A stretch of DNA of 64,000 bases. It comes from Hyparrhenia diplandra. Taxonomy: Eukaryota; Streptophyta; Magnoliopsida; Poales; Poaceae. The number at the start of each line of letters is the position of its first letter. Position 1 is the first letter of the stretch. The position numbers were made by a program, and so were the translations under genes. The stretch lies in the NCBI GenBank assembly GCA_015847255.1, contig JADLZK010006498.1, forward strand, positions 1 to 64,000, read 5' to 3'. This document shows, piece after piece, positions 12,376-25,466 of this stretch. The notes under the pieces were generated by a model, which worked only from the letters and a program-made list of their open reading frames with translations, had not been told where the DNA came from and ran no database searches.

Positions 12376-15300
12376 AAAATTATCTTAGGGTGAACTTTTA
12401 AAACAAATTCTATGATCCTACACTCTATGGATATCTAGATTTTGATTAGTATCATATAAATGTTTGACTTTTGACCAAATTATAATTCCTACTTTATAAT
12501 GTATAATAGTACGATATAAAGGGAATACAATCGGACGCATCTTGGCTGACGATCCGATCCACATGCAAGGACAACAATATGCTTTCATGGAACCACAACA
12601 ACAACCATGCTTCAGTGTAAGTACGTTCAGTCCACCCACAATGTACGCATCATCTCGGACAGACTAATTATCACAAATTAAATAGGCGAGCAGGTACGTA
12701 CGCGCACTGTCATGCAACTGAGCGGGTGCGTGCATTCATGGACCATGCATTGCATGCGGTGCCCAGCCTACCTGCACTCTCAAATTCTTTTTAGCCCGTA
12801 ATTTGGGTACCAGTGTAGCAGCAGAATCTTCAGGTACAACAAGGCGATCTGAGCCTTTAAAAATCCCTCGCCGGGTACTTCTAGTGGCTACCAGGCAAGG
12901 AGATTAGGAACTCGTACAGCTATCTAACCCAAGCATACGTCACCTCATTTTCGAATGAGTAGTATATATATATACAAATCATCAGGATCGACTCCAACTT
13001 GTGCGACAGGTAATATTCAATGTCTCTCGTCCAAATGAAATGATCCATTGTCTACGGCGTGTGGTGAGATAGTATGGAGATTAGTACACTGTCATGTCAT
13101 TAAACTATCTTATCTCATCATCACTTCTTTAACTGGTCATGCATGAACATTGCACAGTGGCACAGTGGTTCAGACAGATACCGTTCCTCCTGCTCGTATT
13201 GGCCATTCACAGCCTAGAAACACTCACCCTTTGTTTTTCTTTTTACTACACGTCAGCATGGAGCACAAGCTGTAGCAGATACGCTACAAGTCTACAACGA
13301 CTATACATGCACCACAATCTGACTTGCTGAATAAAGTGTGGTTACACATCCAAATTTTATTGGAGCTTCAGGCCACTAGGAAGCAACAACTTCAAGCTTA
13401 CTATTGATTTTGCTGGTACAGTAGACACTATGTTGCCGATGCAACTTATTAATTGGGCTTAATGAACTGTCACCCTAGGATGCCCATATCTGCAATTCTG
13501 CACCACAATGATTTGTGTGACTCAGAACTACTGCTCATACACTACTACTAGTGGTTGTAACAGTATTAAAACAGCTATTAGTAGTGGGCAGACTGTGTGG
13601 GCAACCAGCAGTACCGTACCACCAGAACTTCAATTCACCTCTTTATTTGTTCTGTTTTTCTGCGAGAGAACTGAAATTAAACTGCTACAGTTTATAGTTC
13701 TCTCCCGATCGATCCTGAGCTATAAATTGCGTAACATTTTTATCTTTTGTTTCTTTGATAAAATTGTTTCTTGCCCTACAACAGGAATTTATGATTTTTC
13801 ACATGAAAAAGGGGGTACTACATACAACAACCATATGCAGAAGTAGTAATGGCTGTCCAACAACAATAACCGCTAGCTGCACAAAAGGAAGGGCACATAA
13901 ATCTAGCAAGGACCACGCTGTCGTCCTTAATTCAGAGGAAAAAAAAAAGGCAAAGGCGTAAAGCAGCAGTGTCATACTACGTGTTGCTGCCCAGATCGTC
14001 GAAAAGGATACGCACGTACGTATACGCTGCAGAGCAGAGCAGAGCATGTGCATTCTCCAGGAAAAGGCTCCATTGATTAAATTCATAGCAAGCAAAGATC
14101 TACTCTTGTTTTGTACTGTACTTTTTAGATAGTAATGACTCTTATTTTGTACTAGTTAATTTGTGATGGATCCAGATCGAGCGAGGGACTACGGTTACTG
14201 TGGTAACAGAGCCACAGTTCGTACTAACCGTATTAGTTTGGCAAGAATCTATAGACCGCGCGTGCATTGATGGGAAGCATGGGCACGGATGAGTGGAGGG
14301 GCCGGGACTGACAGCCGTGAAGTGTTTTTGATGAGCCGATGGATCATGTGATCAAAGGAGCGCTGGCTGTGTCAACCAATGGTATGATGGAACTCATGTG
14401 AACAGCATCTGATCTGAACAATGCAGTTGCCTCGCTCATCACAAAGAGCATATGACTCCAACACTTTGTACGTCGCCGGGCCCCGGCCGGCCTCATCTCT
14501 TGTTTTAATTCACAGATGATACATGCATGTATAGCGTAGAGGAGGTTATGCCGTTATGGTGACCGCGTGCACAAGGTATTGTTTCAAAATTTGCATGTAT
14601 ATAGGAGCAGAACCGTGGAAGTATATATATCCAATCTTTGTAATCGACATCATAAACTGTAAACTTATTATACATATAATACACTTGAATACTTGCATCT
14701 ATTAAATTGTTAGCCCATGTCAGAGTCCGGGTTGACGAATTAGTACAGACAGACCAGATCGTTGTGATCTAATAGTACATAGTACTATATGTAGCAGTAG
14801 CAAAATAGAACAAACGTGTAGAAAAAGGCAGTCTTGGACGCGCGCTAGCTGCTTCAAGTAACACAAGAATAACAGTACGGCCATACTGGTAGGCGGTACT
14901 GTACTTGCTTCTCAAACGGTGGATTACGCTTAACCAACAGTACGGCCATAATGGTAAGCACGCTAGCTGGGCGTCAGATGTGAACACAGCCCAGCGCCAA
15001 TAATGAGCCGCTGAATTGCACAAGGACCTTTTCAGCTGGCAAAATTCCGTCTCTTTCCTTTGGCACGCATGCTTTTGTTGCTGTCTGCTCGTCGGTTGAA
15101 TTCGAGCTGGTTTTCGTTCGCAGCTAGCTAAAAAGCCGCGGATTAGATTTATATTAGCATTAGCATCTCCCTGATGCTGATGAGTGGTCGATGCTTATGC
15201 TATGGTACGGAGTACTATGATTGTGACGCACGCATCGGATTCGACTCCGTTCCAGCTGGAGGCGACGGCGGTTTCTTGTAGTGGTGGATGGAGGAGCTCT

Positions 15301-17153
15301 CTGTCAGCACATGGCTCCTTGACTTAGGCCTGCACCCCATTCCCCACCTACGAAAGCAAGGGATTTGTAGCCTGTACTTGCCTTGATGAGACTGTTTTCT
15401 TTTTTATTTCTCGTGCTCCGGGTTTTGGTCGCACGTGACAGCGGCGTGACTGCCACACTGTGCAACAGTCTTGTATTAGGTCGCTCATGGCAAGGAATAT
15501 TGGTTAATAATACTAACAACAATAATTAATAACAATATATTAGGAGCAACGGACTGTAATGTTGGAGACGACGCGTTACATAATACAATTGTTCCTTGCC
15601 CATTTCCACAGTAGGGGTTTGCTAACCATGTCCATGGGCCGTGGCGGCCCAAGCCCATGCAGACATGCCACAAAGTGAAAGACGACGACGCTGTTGCACA
15701 TGCAGACATGCTCCTGTACGCAGGCCCCGTTCTGGGGTAGCCGGGTAGGCAAACCAGGAAAACTGGATAGGAACGAACGAGCGAACGGAGGAACCAACCT
15801 GCTGCGAACGAAAGCCGACAGGTCAATTGCGAAATTCCCGTTCCCGGCCCGGCCTGGGCTGAGCACCAACGCTGTGCCAGAGCCAGAATTATTGTTGCCT
15901 GCTCTGCTCTGTTTCCGTTGGGGCGCTGTTCCAGCCAGCAGGCCTACGCGCCGGCCCGGAACAGAACAATCTTTACTGCCCCCTTTTTCTGCCTCCTCTT
16001 CAATACCGGGGCGAAGAGAGCACTAGAGCAGCAACCAGCAAGTGGGGTGGAGACGTGGAGTGCAAATGGAAGGGAAGGATCATATCGCACCATCCTTTTC
16101 ATCCATGGCGTTCTTTCGCGTCGTCACATGCGCCGGGCGGACCGGCCACTGATATGATGGCTGCACTGCACCCGGCCAAGGGACGGGACTGAGGATGATC
16201 GATTCGGCAGACCACCAGATGGAGACGACGGCTCGCGGCGCCCAACTGCCGGATACATGCATGCATCCATCGGTGCAGCCACCGTGCACGGGAAGAATGC
16301 ATGTGCCAAGCCAAACCACCTGCGCGCCTCCTTTTGTTGGGATCGACTCGCCGCTCGCTGCCCCGTTCTTTCGCTCGCTTGCTTCCAAAGCCAGGTCGTT
16401 GAGGGCGGATTGGATTGTACGGGGAAAGGTTGGTTTCCCGAATTGGGCGAGCGGCGTGCGTTTGTGCTCGTGTGGTCTCATGATGACATGCCCGCCCCGA
16501 TGCGGATGGAAAGGCCAAGGCCGTCGTTGAAAGCAAGGAGACCCGTACGTAATCATGAGATCGTGTGACCTACTGCGTCCCGGGACAGGCTCCCGGCCCT
16601 CTGCAGCAGCAACAGCAGCCTGCAGTGCAGGGACACGCCTGACGCCATAGTGCTCGCCGCGTGGCACAGACGTGTCGGCGCCGTATTGGCACTGCAGGTT
16701 CTCTTCCAGGTTTATATTAAAAATAATAAATAAATGGAATGCTAGTTTAAAAGGATAATAGAGCCGAAGTGGATTAGTCCAGAGGTTCAAGGTACCGCCC
16801 GGCCCAAAAGTTTCTACTGGGCTGTTCAGGTGTTCTCGGCCCAACGCACATTATGCAATGCTTGATGCAATGCGTCTGGATTTCTGGAGACGCGTGACTG
16901 AGACGGCATGAAGTTCCAGGGAAAATGCTGCATGCAGCCTGAAGAAATTCAGTGCACTAGCATCGCACCATATAAAAAGCCTTACAAAAAGAGAAGAGAC
17001 AGCACGAGCGTGAATGATGAATTCATGACGAAAGAAATGCTGAGCCGGCATTTCCGAGAACATACAGTGGCTCCAGTTATTATTAGTACATTTTCTGTTC
17101 AACAATAAATAAAAGAAGGGTGTGGCATTAATCCACACTACATAGTAGAAAGA
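12376..17153. other. Intergenic, no gene recognised
   Basis: About 4.8 kb between the LINE and the 3' end of the BRCT-PHD gene. It contains AT microsatellite runs (near 12961-12974) and a pair of 24-base near-identical direct repeats at 14871 and 14936. The GC-rich 15.6-16.7 kb part has overlapping open frames on both strands but no recognisable motif, and the longest (254 codons, minus strand) has no family resemblance. Confidence 0.45.
14871..14959. repeat. Pair of 24-bp direct repeats
   Basis: aacagtacggccata at 14871 extends to a 24-base unit that recurs at 14936 with about three mismatches, 65 bases apart. The purpose is unknown. Confidence 0.6.
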
Positions 17154-20100
17154 TCACCTTCGCCTGGATCCTCCTCTGGCCTTGCGCTCAGTACCTCTAG
17201 TAGTAGTGCGCTTCGGCTTGGATTTCGGTACGGTGCACTTGGGGCACAGCCAATCGTCGTCAGGGACTGCGTCCAGCGGAGGGTCGCAGCAGTCGATGTG
17301 CATGCCGATCCCACAGCCGGTCTCACCGTCCTCGTCGCCACAGATCAGCATCACCTCTCCCCGGTCCTTGCTGCCGCACACCGAGCAACTCAGGTCATCC
17401 TGATCGTTGTCCTCATCATCGTCTTCCGAAGGTTGTGACTTCACCATGGCCATCTCCAAATCATGGTCATCTTCCGACGTCTCTGACTTCACCATGGCCA
17501 TCTCCAAATCATCGTCATCTTCCGATGGTTCTGACTTCACCATGGCCATCTCTAGCTGGTTCTTCATGAGTTTCTCAAGGGACTTGTTGGCCAAGTGGTT
17601 CGTCTTGAAGAGAACATGCCGGTCGAGGGGCTGGCCAGGATTGCAGACGTACTCAACCAGATAATCCGCACTGACACAAGGAATACTGTGACTGATGAAT
17701 TTCTGAACCCATGCGTCTGCTCTTGGTATGGTCTCTGATACTACGGCAAAGTCAACTCCGGAGTCTAGGAATCGAGTGTATGGTGGCGATGTTGCTAAAA
17801 TGGTGCCATCACCAGCTTTTACTGCACGCTTTACTGTGTCCTGGAAACAAAAGGAACTCTAGATTTAGAAAATGCGCAACAAAATCTAACCCCAAAGTAA
17901 ATAAGATAATAGGTGATTTTGACCTATTGTGCAACATGCCAACACTAGTTTCCTCAGGCACACAAGGCTGTTGGCAAACGAGTTGACTATAAGCAAAGAA
18001 CTATTACCAGAGTTGGTGATATGAGCTGACCATAGACAACGATCTGCATTCCGTAGAAGGCGCCGTGACCCATCTGCTGCCTTATATTTCGCCATTTTCT
18101 GGGAGCGTCAAGGCTGATTGTCTGTCCATCATTAAAGCCTGTACCAAACCATTCAAATGGTTCTTCATCCACGAACTTGCCAGCCTCAATGCATGAGGTC
18201 AAGTACTCGCTCTTGAGTATCCACCTAATTGGAGAAAGAAGCTGTGACTATGTGACCATTCAGGTTTTGTGAAAAGACAGAACTTTGCCACACAATCTAA
18301 AAAAATACGACAAAATTTTGACATAATAAACTAGCAAATAAAGTTAATATGTTCAAGCAGGCCATATACTTGCATCCATATCTTTCATTTATAAATGGTC
18401 ATATAATTGATGATAATAAGTATTTTAAGATGTAAAGTTTGTAAACTCTTAGCAACCTAGAACATATTCCTGACCTGCCTGCTGCAGCTGCTGCAAAGAA
18501 CTTCTCAGTTCTCCTCAGTGGGTCTTGAGCAATGAAATGTGTTGCTTGGTATGACCAATGGTGTGAATCCCTACAAACTCGTCCCTTCAAGTGTCTAAGT
18601 ATTGAGTGATAACCCTTTCTCTGCTGACGATTTCCACTTAAAATAAATAATGCAGGTTCACTCGTGATCAAGGTTCCAGATTCACTTATTTTTTCCATTT
18701 GGTGCTTCCAGAGCACAAGCGTGCTTTTCTTCTTTGATTTTGCATCAGATATGGAACACAAACTGCCAGTTCTATTTGGTTTAGAGTTGAGATCGCTACA
18801 GCATAGTCTGTTCTCGTTTTCATGAACAGAATTCAGAGCTTGATTTCTTTTGCTGCTTCTCAACTTAGAAATATATGGTCCTTGCTTGTCTACCATGCAA
18901 GAATCTTGGCAAAACAGTCCAGATACCTCTCACATCCTTATTGGACTTCTTGGATTCTGGATCAGCAGTTACTTTGTTGATATTGCACGAAATCCCTTCA
19001 GTTCTCTTTGATGAAAAAGCTTTTGTTTCAGATGTAATGGCACTACCAATTTTGCTAAACTTGCTGCCAGACTTGTCTTCTACAGTTTTTATTTTCCTCT
19101 TGGCAACCGCATTCCTAATTCTGGCATTTGATACGGTCTTGGGAGAAAGTGTTTCACAGTCATTAACACTTGCATGACTAGAAATCATTTTAGGCCAGAC
19201 TTCATCTTCAACATTGCCTGCGGGAAACCAGTCATCAAACAGTGAATCAGCAGCCACTGTCTCAGTTTTGACCATTAATGTAGCATTGCTCGTGTTGGTG
19301 TCAGATTTCCATGATCTCTTTGCAGCTCTATTCCTTACTCTTGTGTTTGGTATTTTCTTAGGTGAATTTGTTTGTTGTTCATCAGCATTTGCATTGTCAA
19401 GATTTTTTGGGGGGTTTATCTCAATATTTTCTCGAGACATCACTTTACTGAACTCCAAACTAGACTGTGCACCATCTATCTTGGTGCAAGCACTCCGTGT
19501 CCGCTTTGCAACAGTATCTGTCACTCTACAAATCAGGGATTTCTTTGGAGGATTTGTTTTGAGTTCAGCTGCACATGCTGTGCTGTCGCCATTTTGGAGA
19601 CTGGGTCAGCATGCTCATGATGAATCACTTCGCAGGCGAGGATTCAGGAACAACTTTCTTATCACTGTTGATAACTGACCCTTCAGACTTAACATTAGCA
19701 CTCCGATGCCTCTTTAAACCAGCAGTCCTCCTTATAGTAGTGGGTGCTTTCTTTGAATAACTCGTTTCAGCCTGAACATTCCTAGAAGTGTCTTGAAATT
19801 GTTTTGTGCTTTCTTTCACAGTGGCATCAGACAACACCTTCTCAAGTTCAGAATTTGATGCCACTGCCACTTCATTACCATTCACTTTGACTGGATCGGC
19901 TATCCTGTAGCCAGCATTTCCACAAGAGGGCACTTGTTGTGAATTACTTGAACTGTGTACAGATTTTTCATGTGCCTGATCCTTTGTACAGGCATTTCCT
20001 ATCTCATTCAAGCAATCTTGATTTACTGCACTACCACTAATTTGTGTACTTTCCGCATCTTTATTCTGAAACTGAAAACCTGCATTTGATTTTCCATCTT

Positions 20101-23100
20101 CAACAGAAGAACTCATGGTGCATTTACTTTCTGTCGTTGCTTTGAATGACATTCTTGCTTTCCGTAAAGATTTTACATTCTTATCACTTGAAGAACATTC
20201 AGGAAGCTTGATTCCACTGATGGGACCACCATGCTTGAGTGAAGTCTTCCTAGATCTTGTTTGTCTGCTTGTAGAAAAGCTAGAGTGCTGCTTTTCCAAA
20301 CTAACAGCATTAGCTTCAACAAGATTTATCCTTTCAGATGAAACATTTGCTGTTTCAGATGCATCGCTCAGTCTACTCACAAATGGAGAATCTAAAGGAC
20401 CAGTTTCTGACACCAGGTCTTCCTTTTGCAAATTTAAGCTAGCTGGGGAGGCTAAGCTCTTCCTTTTCTGAGCATATGCACCATCTAGTCCATCCTCACT
20501 CTTATTGTTGTTCTTGCCTTCAATGCTCTGAACATCAGCATGTTCAACAACCTTTTGGTGTCCCATTTCTAATGTAGAAATATTGGGGTAACCCCTCAGT
20601 GTGCTTTCTTCAGCCCTCTGAGGTGATGCCATATGGTTAACTGAATGCCCTTCATGTAAAAATGACTTCCGAGAGGCCTTTTTATTGTTACTTCTGTTCT
20701 TGATGCTGTTGGACATGGAATCACCCCCAGGTTTGGGATTGGACTCATGATTGTTGAGCTTGGCATCGGCATTTAACTGACCAGATGCTGTGATATGAAT
20801 ACCTGAGTGTCCATCCTTCTCCTGATGTTGCCATCTGTCAACTTTTGATGAATCAAGCTCATCCACAGACTGATTTCCTCTCAAAGGGCTGGTCAATAAG
20901 GCTTGAGCAACATCGGTTTGATCAGGACTCGCAGAGTATTTTCCAGAAACATGATCTGTATGGCCTTTTAGAATACCCAGGGTCCCATTTAAGGTATCTA
21001 CATGATGATTTCTGAAAACAGTCATTTTGCTTGTGCTTGGAGGACCTAGAACACCACTTGCACAGTCCCGTGTCCTTGCATCAGTATATTTTTCTTTAAC
21101 TTCCTGCAAATTCGGGCTATTTGAGTTCCTTAATATATCTATCTTTGCAGTGGAAGATCGAACGGGTGTGAGTATATCAGCTTTGGCAGAACTTGCCAAA
21201 AAACCAGAGGCAGGACTGTCTTGGCCTGTAATATCATGTGTCTTGCCGTCTGCATCTTCTATATTCATGACATGAACAGAAGGACTTTGAATGGGTACAA
21301 AGGCATCAGCCTTAGCAGAAACTGCAACCATAGAGTTGGCACTGCTTTGGCCTCTAATATTATGTGTTTTGTTGTTTGCATCTTCTGTATTTATGATTTG
21401 AACAGGAGTGTTCAAATTCCTTCCTGCCACCACCTCTCTGGTACCACTGTGAATGATAGATGGTCACTTTGATAAATCAACATCAGGCTTCGTAAAAAGT
21501 TTCCTCGTAACTTTTTTCAATTGAAAAGCGCACCTGACACTGGGCTTATTGTTCAATGACCCTGGATCTGATGCTTCTGCTTCATGCTCAGAGGCAATGG
21601 CTTGTGCATCCATTAACTCTAGCTCCCAACCACTGTGAATTAGTTTTCAATGCATTCTATTAAATTGTTATACCACAGGACGGAACCAGATCTAACTGGG
21701 ATTTTTTAAAAAAAAAAATACCAGGAAATTCAAGGGAAAAACAAAGAACAAGTACTGGAATTATACTTACCTTTTGCTATAATCACTGACTGGGAGAATT
21801 TTCCATGCCTTTAAGCTGAAATAATGAAGAGGGTGAATCAAAAAATAAGCAATCCGATTTACATATACATATTGGCTTTCTAATAAATCAGGAAAGGTGG
21901 TTTTGAAATACCAGTCTTCCAACCACCGGTGATTAACAAGTTTGATGTTCACCTTTTTTCGCAACCTCATACTTGTCACCTAGCATTATATGGAAAATCC
22001 GCATTATATGCAAAATCAAGGTATGAAATTCAGCCACACATAACAAAACTATCTAGTATCATGGTATATGCATAGTCAAAGAACTAAATGGCCAAAAAAC
22101 AGACATCTCATAGACATAATGATTATATTGTTGCATCACTTTGCTTAAGGTTTTTGGATGCTTTGTAACGTCAAATAACATCTGGACAAATGGTACAAAT
22201 TTCCTACAGTTATGTATCACGAAAATACAAAACATGGTTCATAAGGTTAAACCTCTGTATAGTTCACATACAAATTAAACAGGAGAAAGGTACAAATTGT
22301 TATGGAACCAATGAAATTCTACAACCGAAAACACAAATGATGAGCTACAGATGGTACATTATGGACAAACTTAGAAACATACCTCCATTAGTAATTAGAT
22401 ATAAGACTCTTAACTAATGTTTAGAATCATTTATTAGAAATAGCATTGTGCATCTCACATTAAAGTAGATGAAACCAATATAAGGATAGCTTTGCTTAGT
22501 CCTGCCACTGGATATTTGTACCCAGTCCCCAGATAAATACCTATGTGCAATGGGTAGGGCATAGGTACAAATCGATCTACCAATTAGGGTATGGGTATTC
22601 ACACACATGATCGATTTGTCCAATTTTTATCCATAGCCCAGCTGCTTCTCTTGATATTTGTGAGCAGCTGAGGCGCTGAGCACCATTGGTTCCTGAAGTT
22701 GGGACAATCTATTGCTACATTTTGCTTTGTTCCTGTGGGTGGTCAACGCTAAGGGAACGAATTCGGTTTGGTGCTTGTTCGACCGACAATTTCTATATTT
22801 TATGTCCCCTTATGTTGAAGTATATAAGTCAATTCCCCCCTCTCCCTATCAGCTTAACCTTAGCTTTGGGTTTTCGTGCACTTGTGGGTGATCAACGCAT
22901 ACCCCCATAACACACACACACACCCAACCACCACCACCACCACAGAAACGGCATGCCTAGGTTTGGTAGACAAGTACAGGAAACTAGCTATGAAGTTCCA
23001 TGAGAGGAAAGAGCAAAAGGTGAATTTCTTGTTATTATAACAAAATTCAGCATAATATCTATAAGTATTGCACGGTTTGACTGATAAAAGAAATAACACA

Positions 23101-24186
23101 CCTTCAAATTTATAACAAATCAAGTGAGTCACCGCATTTGCTATCAAAGGTTTTGAGAACCGTGCTCCCATCAAAGAAACCATTTTCTGCATCAAAACAT
23201 CAGAAGAATAATGTCTCAAGCACAACTATAGTACCCAAGAGCTTTTGTGTGAACACAACACATTAGTTTCTTATTGAATTCAGAGTGGAATGCACACAAA
23301 AAAATGCAACTAACTTTTTGTGTCTACTCCTTCCAGTTCTGAAAAGAGTGGCCTTTTTTTAGTTCAGTGCAGTCGAACTGTTTAAACTTTGGATGTGGAT
23401 ATATCCTGTTTGGTGAAATGATTTTTACATTCATACTCATATAGATAAAAACTGGGAGGGTGCTACCATCATGTCTTCACGATGGCTTTTTGGTAACCCG
23501 TCAAGCATATAAGCAATGATTGAGCACCCGGTATTCCGTTCAAATGTCTCATCGGCCAATAAATAACCTGGAAAAAGATGAGCATAACGGGTCACAAAAC
23601 TAAACGTTGGCTCTGATAAAGAATTTGGGAGCACAAGTGCCCAAGCAATTAGCAGCAAAGGCCGACCCTATCAGGGTCAGCAAGCACCCCGCGATCCAAG
23701 CTGTCCTCCACCCACAGCCCGTTGACGACCTTCTTCCCTTGCGCCCGCGCGGCCACGCACGTGGGGTCATCCTGAGAAGAAGAACTAAATCAGAGTCCCG
23801 TCCCGCCCCATCCAAGCTTTCCAAGTAAGACACAGAGGAGGGGAGGAACCAATCTGCAAACCAAACAAACTCACGTAGATGCGGTTCCACACGACCACGT
23901 GTGTGCACCCGTTGCCCGACGGCCCAGCGTCGGCGCCGCCGCGCCGCATCATCTCCGACCGGTACTGCACACGGAACGACGGACGCCGTCGGATCGGAAC
24001 CTATCAGCCAGATTGCTGCGAACCGCGGCCAAACTGGGGCCGCGAAAGCAAAATGCGAGGATGAGGCGCGGGGTGCCACGCACGCACCTGGGAGGCGCCA
24101 TCGCTGTTGAATCCGACCAGAAAAAAGCGGACGCCGTCGAACAGGCGCTCGTCGCCGGTGTCGTCGTCCGTGCCAGGCGAGGCCAT
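17154..24186 (-). CDS. BRCT-BRCT...BRCT-PHD finger protein (AT4G02110-like), frameshifted
   Basis: Eleven GT-AG exons can be placed, reading down the minus strand: 24186-24088, 23964-23875, 23771-23667, 23567-23467, 23186-23102, 21979-21912, 21815-21771, 21632-21534, 21446-18475, 18224-18008 and 17840-17154. This gives roughly 1,520 codons. The N-terminus holds tandem BRCT folds (FDGVRFFLVGF, CTHVVVW, VVNGLWVEDS; then LLICLTGYQ, MVSLMGARFSK, VTHLICYKFEG, IKLVNHRWLEDC). The middle is a long, Ser-rich, low-complexity exon. A C-terminal BRCT region follows (FILSGNR, THFIAQDP, EYLTSCIEAGKFVDEEPFEW), then an acidic triple repeat and a C4HC3 PHD finger. BRCT proteins bind phosphopeptides in DNA-damage signalling and PHD fingers read histone tails, so a nuclear role is inferred. 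Exons 4, 6 and 9 carry one-base homopolymer gains or losses: 5 A where 6 fit near 23487, an extra G near 21955, and losses near 19630 and 19557. A further frame change falls near 18880-18930. All splice phases agree once these are allowed for. An in-frame upstream ATG lies at 24195. Confidence 0.85.
17235..17387 (-). other. PHD-finger coding segment
   Basis: The last exon encodes CSVCGSKDRGEVMLIC, then CGIGMHIDCC and WLCPKC. This gives the Cys4-His-Cys3 zinc ligand order of a PHD finger, including the Trp two residues before the final Cys pair. It lies about 25 residues before the stop. Confidence 0.9.
17412..17555 (-). repeat. In-frame triple 48-bp coding repeat
   Basis: Three consecutive 16-residue units (LEMAMVKSEPSEDDDD and variants with SETSEDDHD and SQPSEDDDE) sit just upstream of the PHD finger. 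Each is 48 bases, so unit gain or loss keeps the frame. The Ser next to the acidic run resembles a casein kinase 2 site, and the unit could serve as an acidic linker. That is inference. Confidence 0.9.
19090..19740 (-). repeat. Degenerate repeated basic motif in the BRCT-PHD central exon
   Basis: Four basic segments about 190-220 bases apart share a pattern: IRRTAGLKRHRSA (~19710), RVTDTVAKRTRSA (~19510), NTRVRNRAAKRSW (~19320) and NARIRNAVAKRKIK (~19110). At least three are preceded by a Pro-Lys or Lys-Lys pair. They may be nuclear localisation or DNA-contact modules, which is inference. Confidence 0.65.
21160..21410 (-). repeat. Two-copy ~42-residue repeat in the BRCT-PHD central exon
   Basis: INTEDANNKTHNIRGQ followed by AVSAKADAFVPIQS is echoed by MNIEDADGKTHDITGQ followed by ASSAKADILTPVRS. 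This indicates an ancient tandem duplication at the start of the large exon. Confidence 0.75.
22911..22947. repeat. Compound AC / CCA microsatellite in intron 5
   Basis: A run of AC dinucleotides passes directly into CCA trinucleotides, within the 1.1-kb intron between exons 5 and 6 of the BRCT-PHD gene. Confidence 0.8.
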
Positions 24187-24195
24187 GGCGGGCAA

Positions 24196-25466
24196 TGGAA
24201 CAGCGGGATCCAGAGGGGCGTGGATTCGTTAGGATTTGGGATTGGGGGTTTGGGGATTGTCTTTTTTTTTTTTTTTCCTTGCTCGAGCTGCGCGCGCGGC
24301 TACGGGGATGGGAAATCTCGAGAGGTCACTAGGGCACGGGAGGGAGGGGGAAATCAAATGCGGATCTGTGTTCCGGAGGGAAATGAAACTAATCTTTTGG
24401 CCCGGGAGGGTCTGTAATGGGCCTTATTTTTCTTCTGTTCTTTGGACGGGTGGGAGAAACGAGGTGAAAGGACAGGTGCCTAGCTGGGCCGCTGGACATT
24501 GGGCCGGAATAACGGCGCATGGAGTTCCTTCCTTATAGATTTTGTCTTTTTTTTTTGGACAATATGTGGATCTTGTCTTGGTGTTTTCCGGATTTCTCGA
24601 TTCTAATAACGAGGCTACACCGTGAGTCTGTGTTCCACCACGTAGTACGTAGGAGGAGTGTACGTGCGTTCCATTCTGAATCCTACTAGCTAGTACGGGG
24701 GACTCGATGGTCTCATTTCAATCCTCTAGAAACACAACGAGATGTCCTCGTGGATTGGGAAGCAGAGGGGAGTTGGGTTGGGGCGTGCTAGGCGCCGACC
24801 GACCTAGTGGCCCACGAAGGCCCGCCAAGCACGCCCCGCCGTGGTCAAGTAGTCGTCTTCCCCGCCGTGCCGGCCGGCGCAGCCTCCTCCCGTCTTCTTC
24901 TCCTTCGTCAAAACCCTAACCGCTGTCGCCGCCGCTCCGAGCGAACACCGCCGCCCATGGACGACTCCGAATGGGTCTTGCCCCGCCCACGGCGCCGCCC
25001 GACGCCCATCGCTCGACCGCCTCGCCACCGCCACCCGCCGTGAGCCGACGGTCGCGCCGCCTGGGCCGGGCTCAGAAAAACGGGCCCTCGTGGATTGGGA
25101 CACTAACTTTAGGGGAAGCCCACCGGCGCCGCGGGTTTCCCTCCTCCGATCGATAATCCGGTCGCGCGGCGCCATCGAGTGGCCGCAGAAGATTGGCCAG
25201 TTGGGTTTCCCTTCCCGATCGATAATCCGCCGCGCGATCGATTGCGAGTTGCACGTAGAGGCAGTCGACGACTCGTCCTCCATGCCTCGGCCTCGCGATT
25301 CGCTGCCTTCATCGGACATGGCTGGTCTCGCCCGATCATGTAGCTTTCGCGGTGATCGACGTCTGGGCCCGGCCGTCCACGTCAATATTTAATGTCGCAG
25401 TTGATGATGATAGCCAGCCAAGTGCAGGGCCGATGGATACGGCAACACACGTACTACGGAGAAACG
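24196..25466. other. BRCT-PHD gene upstream region and intergenic DNA
   Basis: This stretch holds the presumed promoter of the minus-strand gene. A T-run lies at about 24261-24277 and another near 24547. The block at 24.8-25.4 kb is GC-rich with overlapping short ORFs on both strands and no recognisable domain. No clear TATA box was found for the minus-strand gene. Confidence 0.4.

Noticed and set aside
13530..13560. CACTA element end (cactactactagtgg)
   Set aside because: Resembles CACTA only over five bases. It lacks the usual inverted partner, subterminal repeats and 3-bp TSD.
16080..16844. 254-codon open frame on the minus strand
   Set aside because: No domain, composition like random GC-rich sequence, and overlapping open frames on the other strand. 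No splice or promoter context.
23437..23658. 73-codon minus-strand frame as a separate small gene
   Set aside because: It is exon 4 of the BRCT-PHD gene read partly in the wrong frame because of a one-base loss in an A-run, plus intron sequence.
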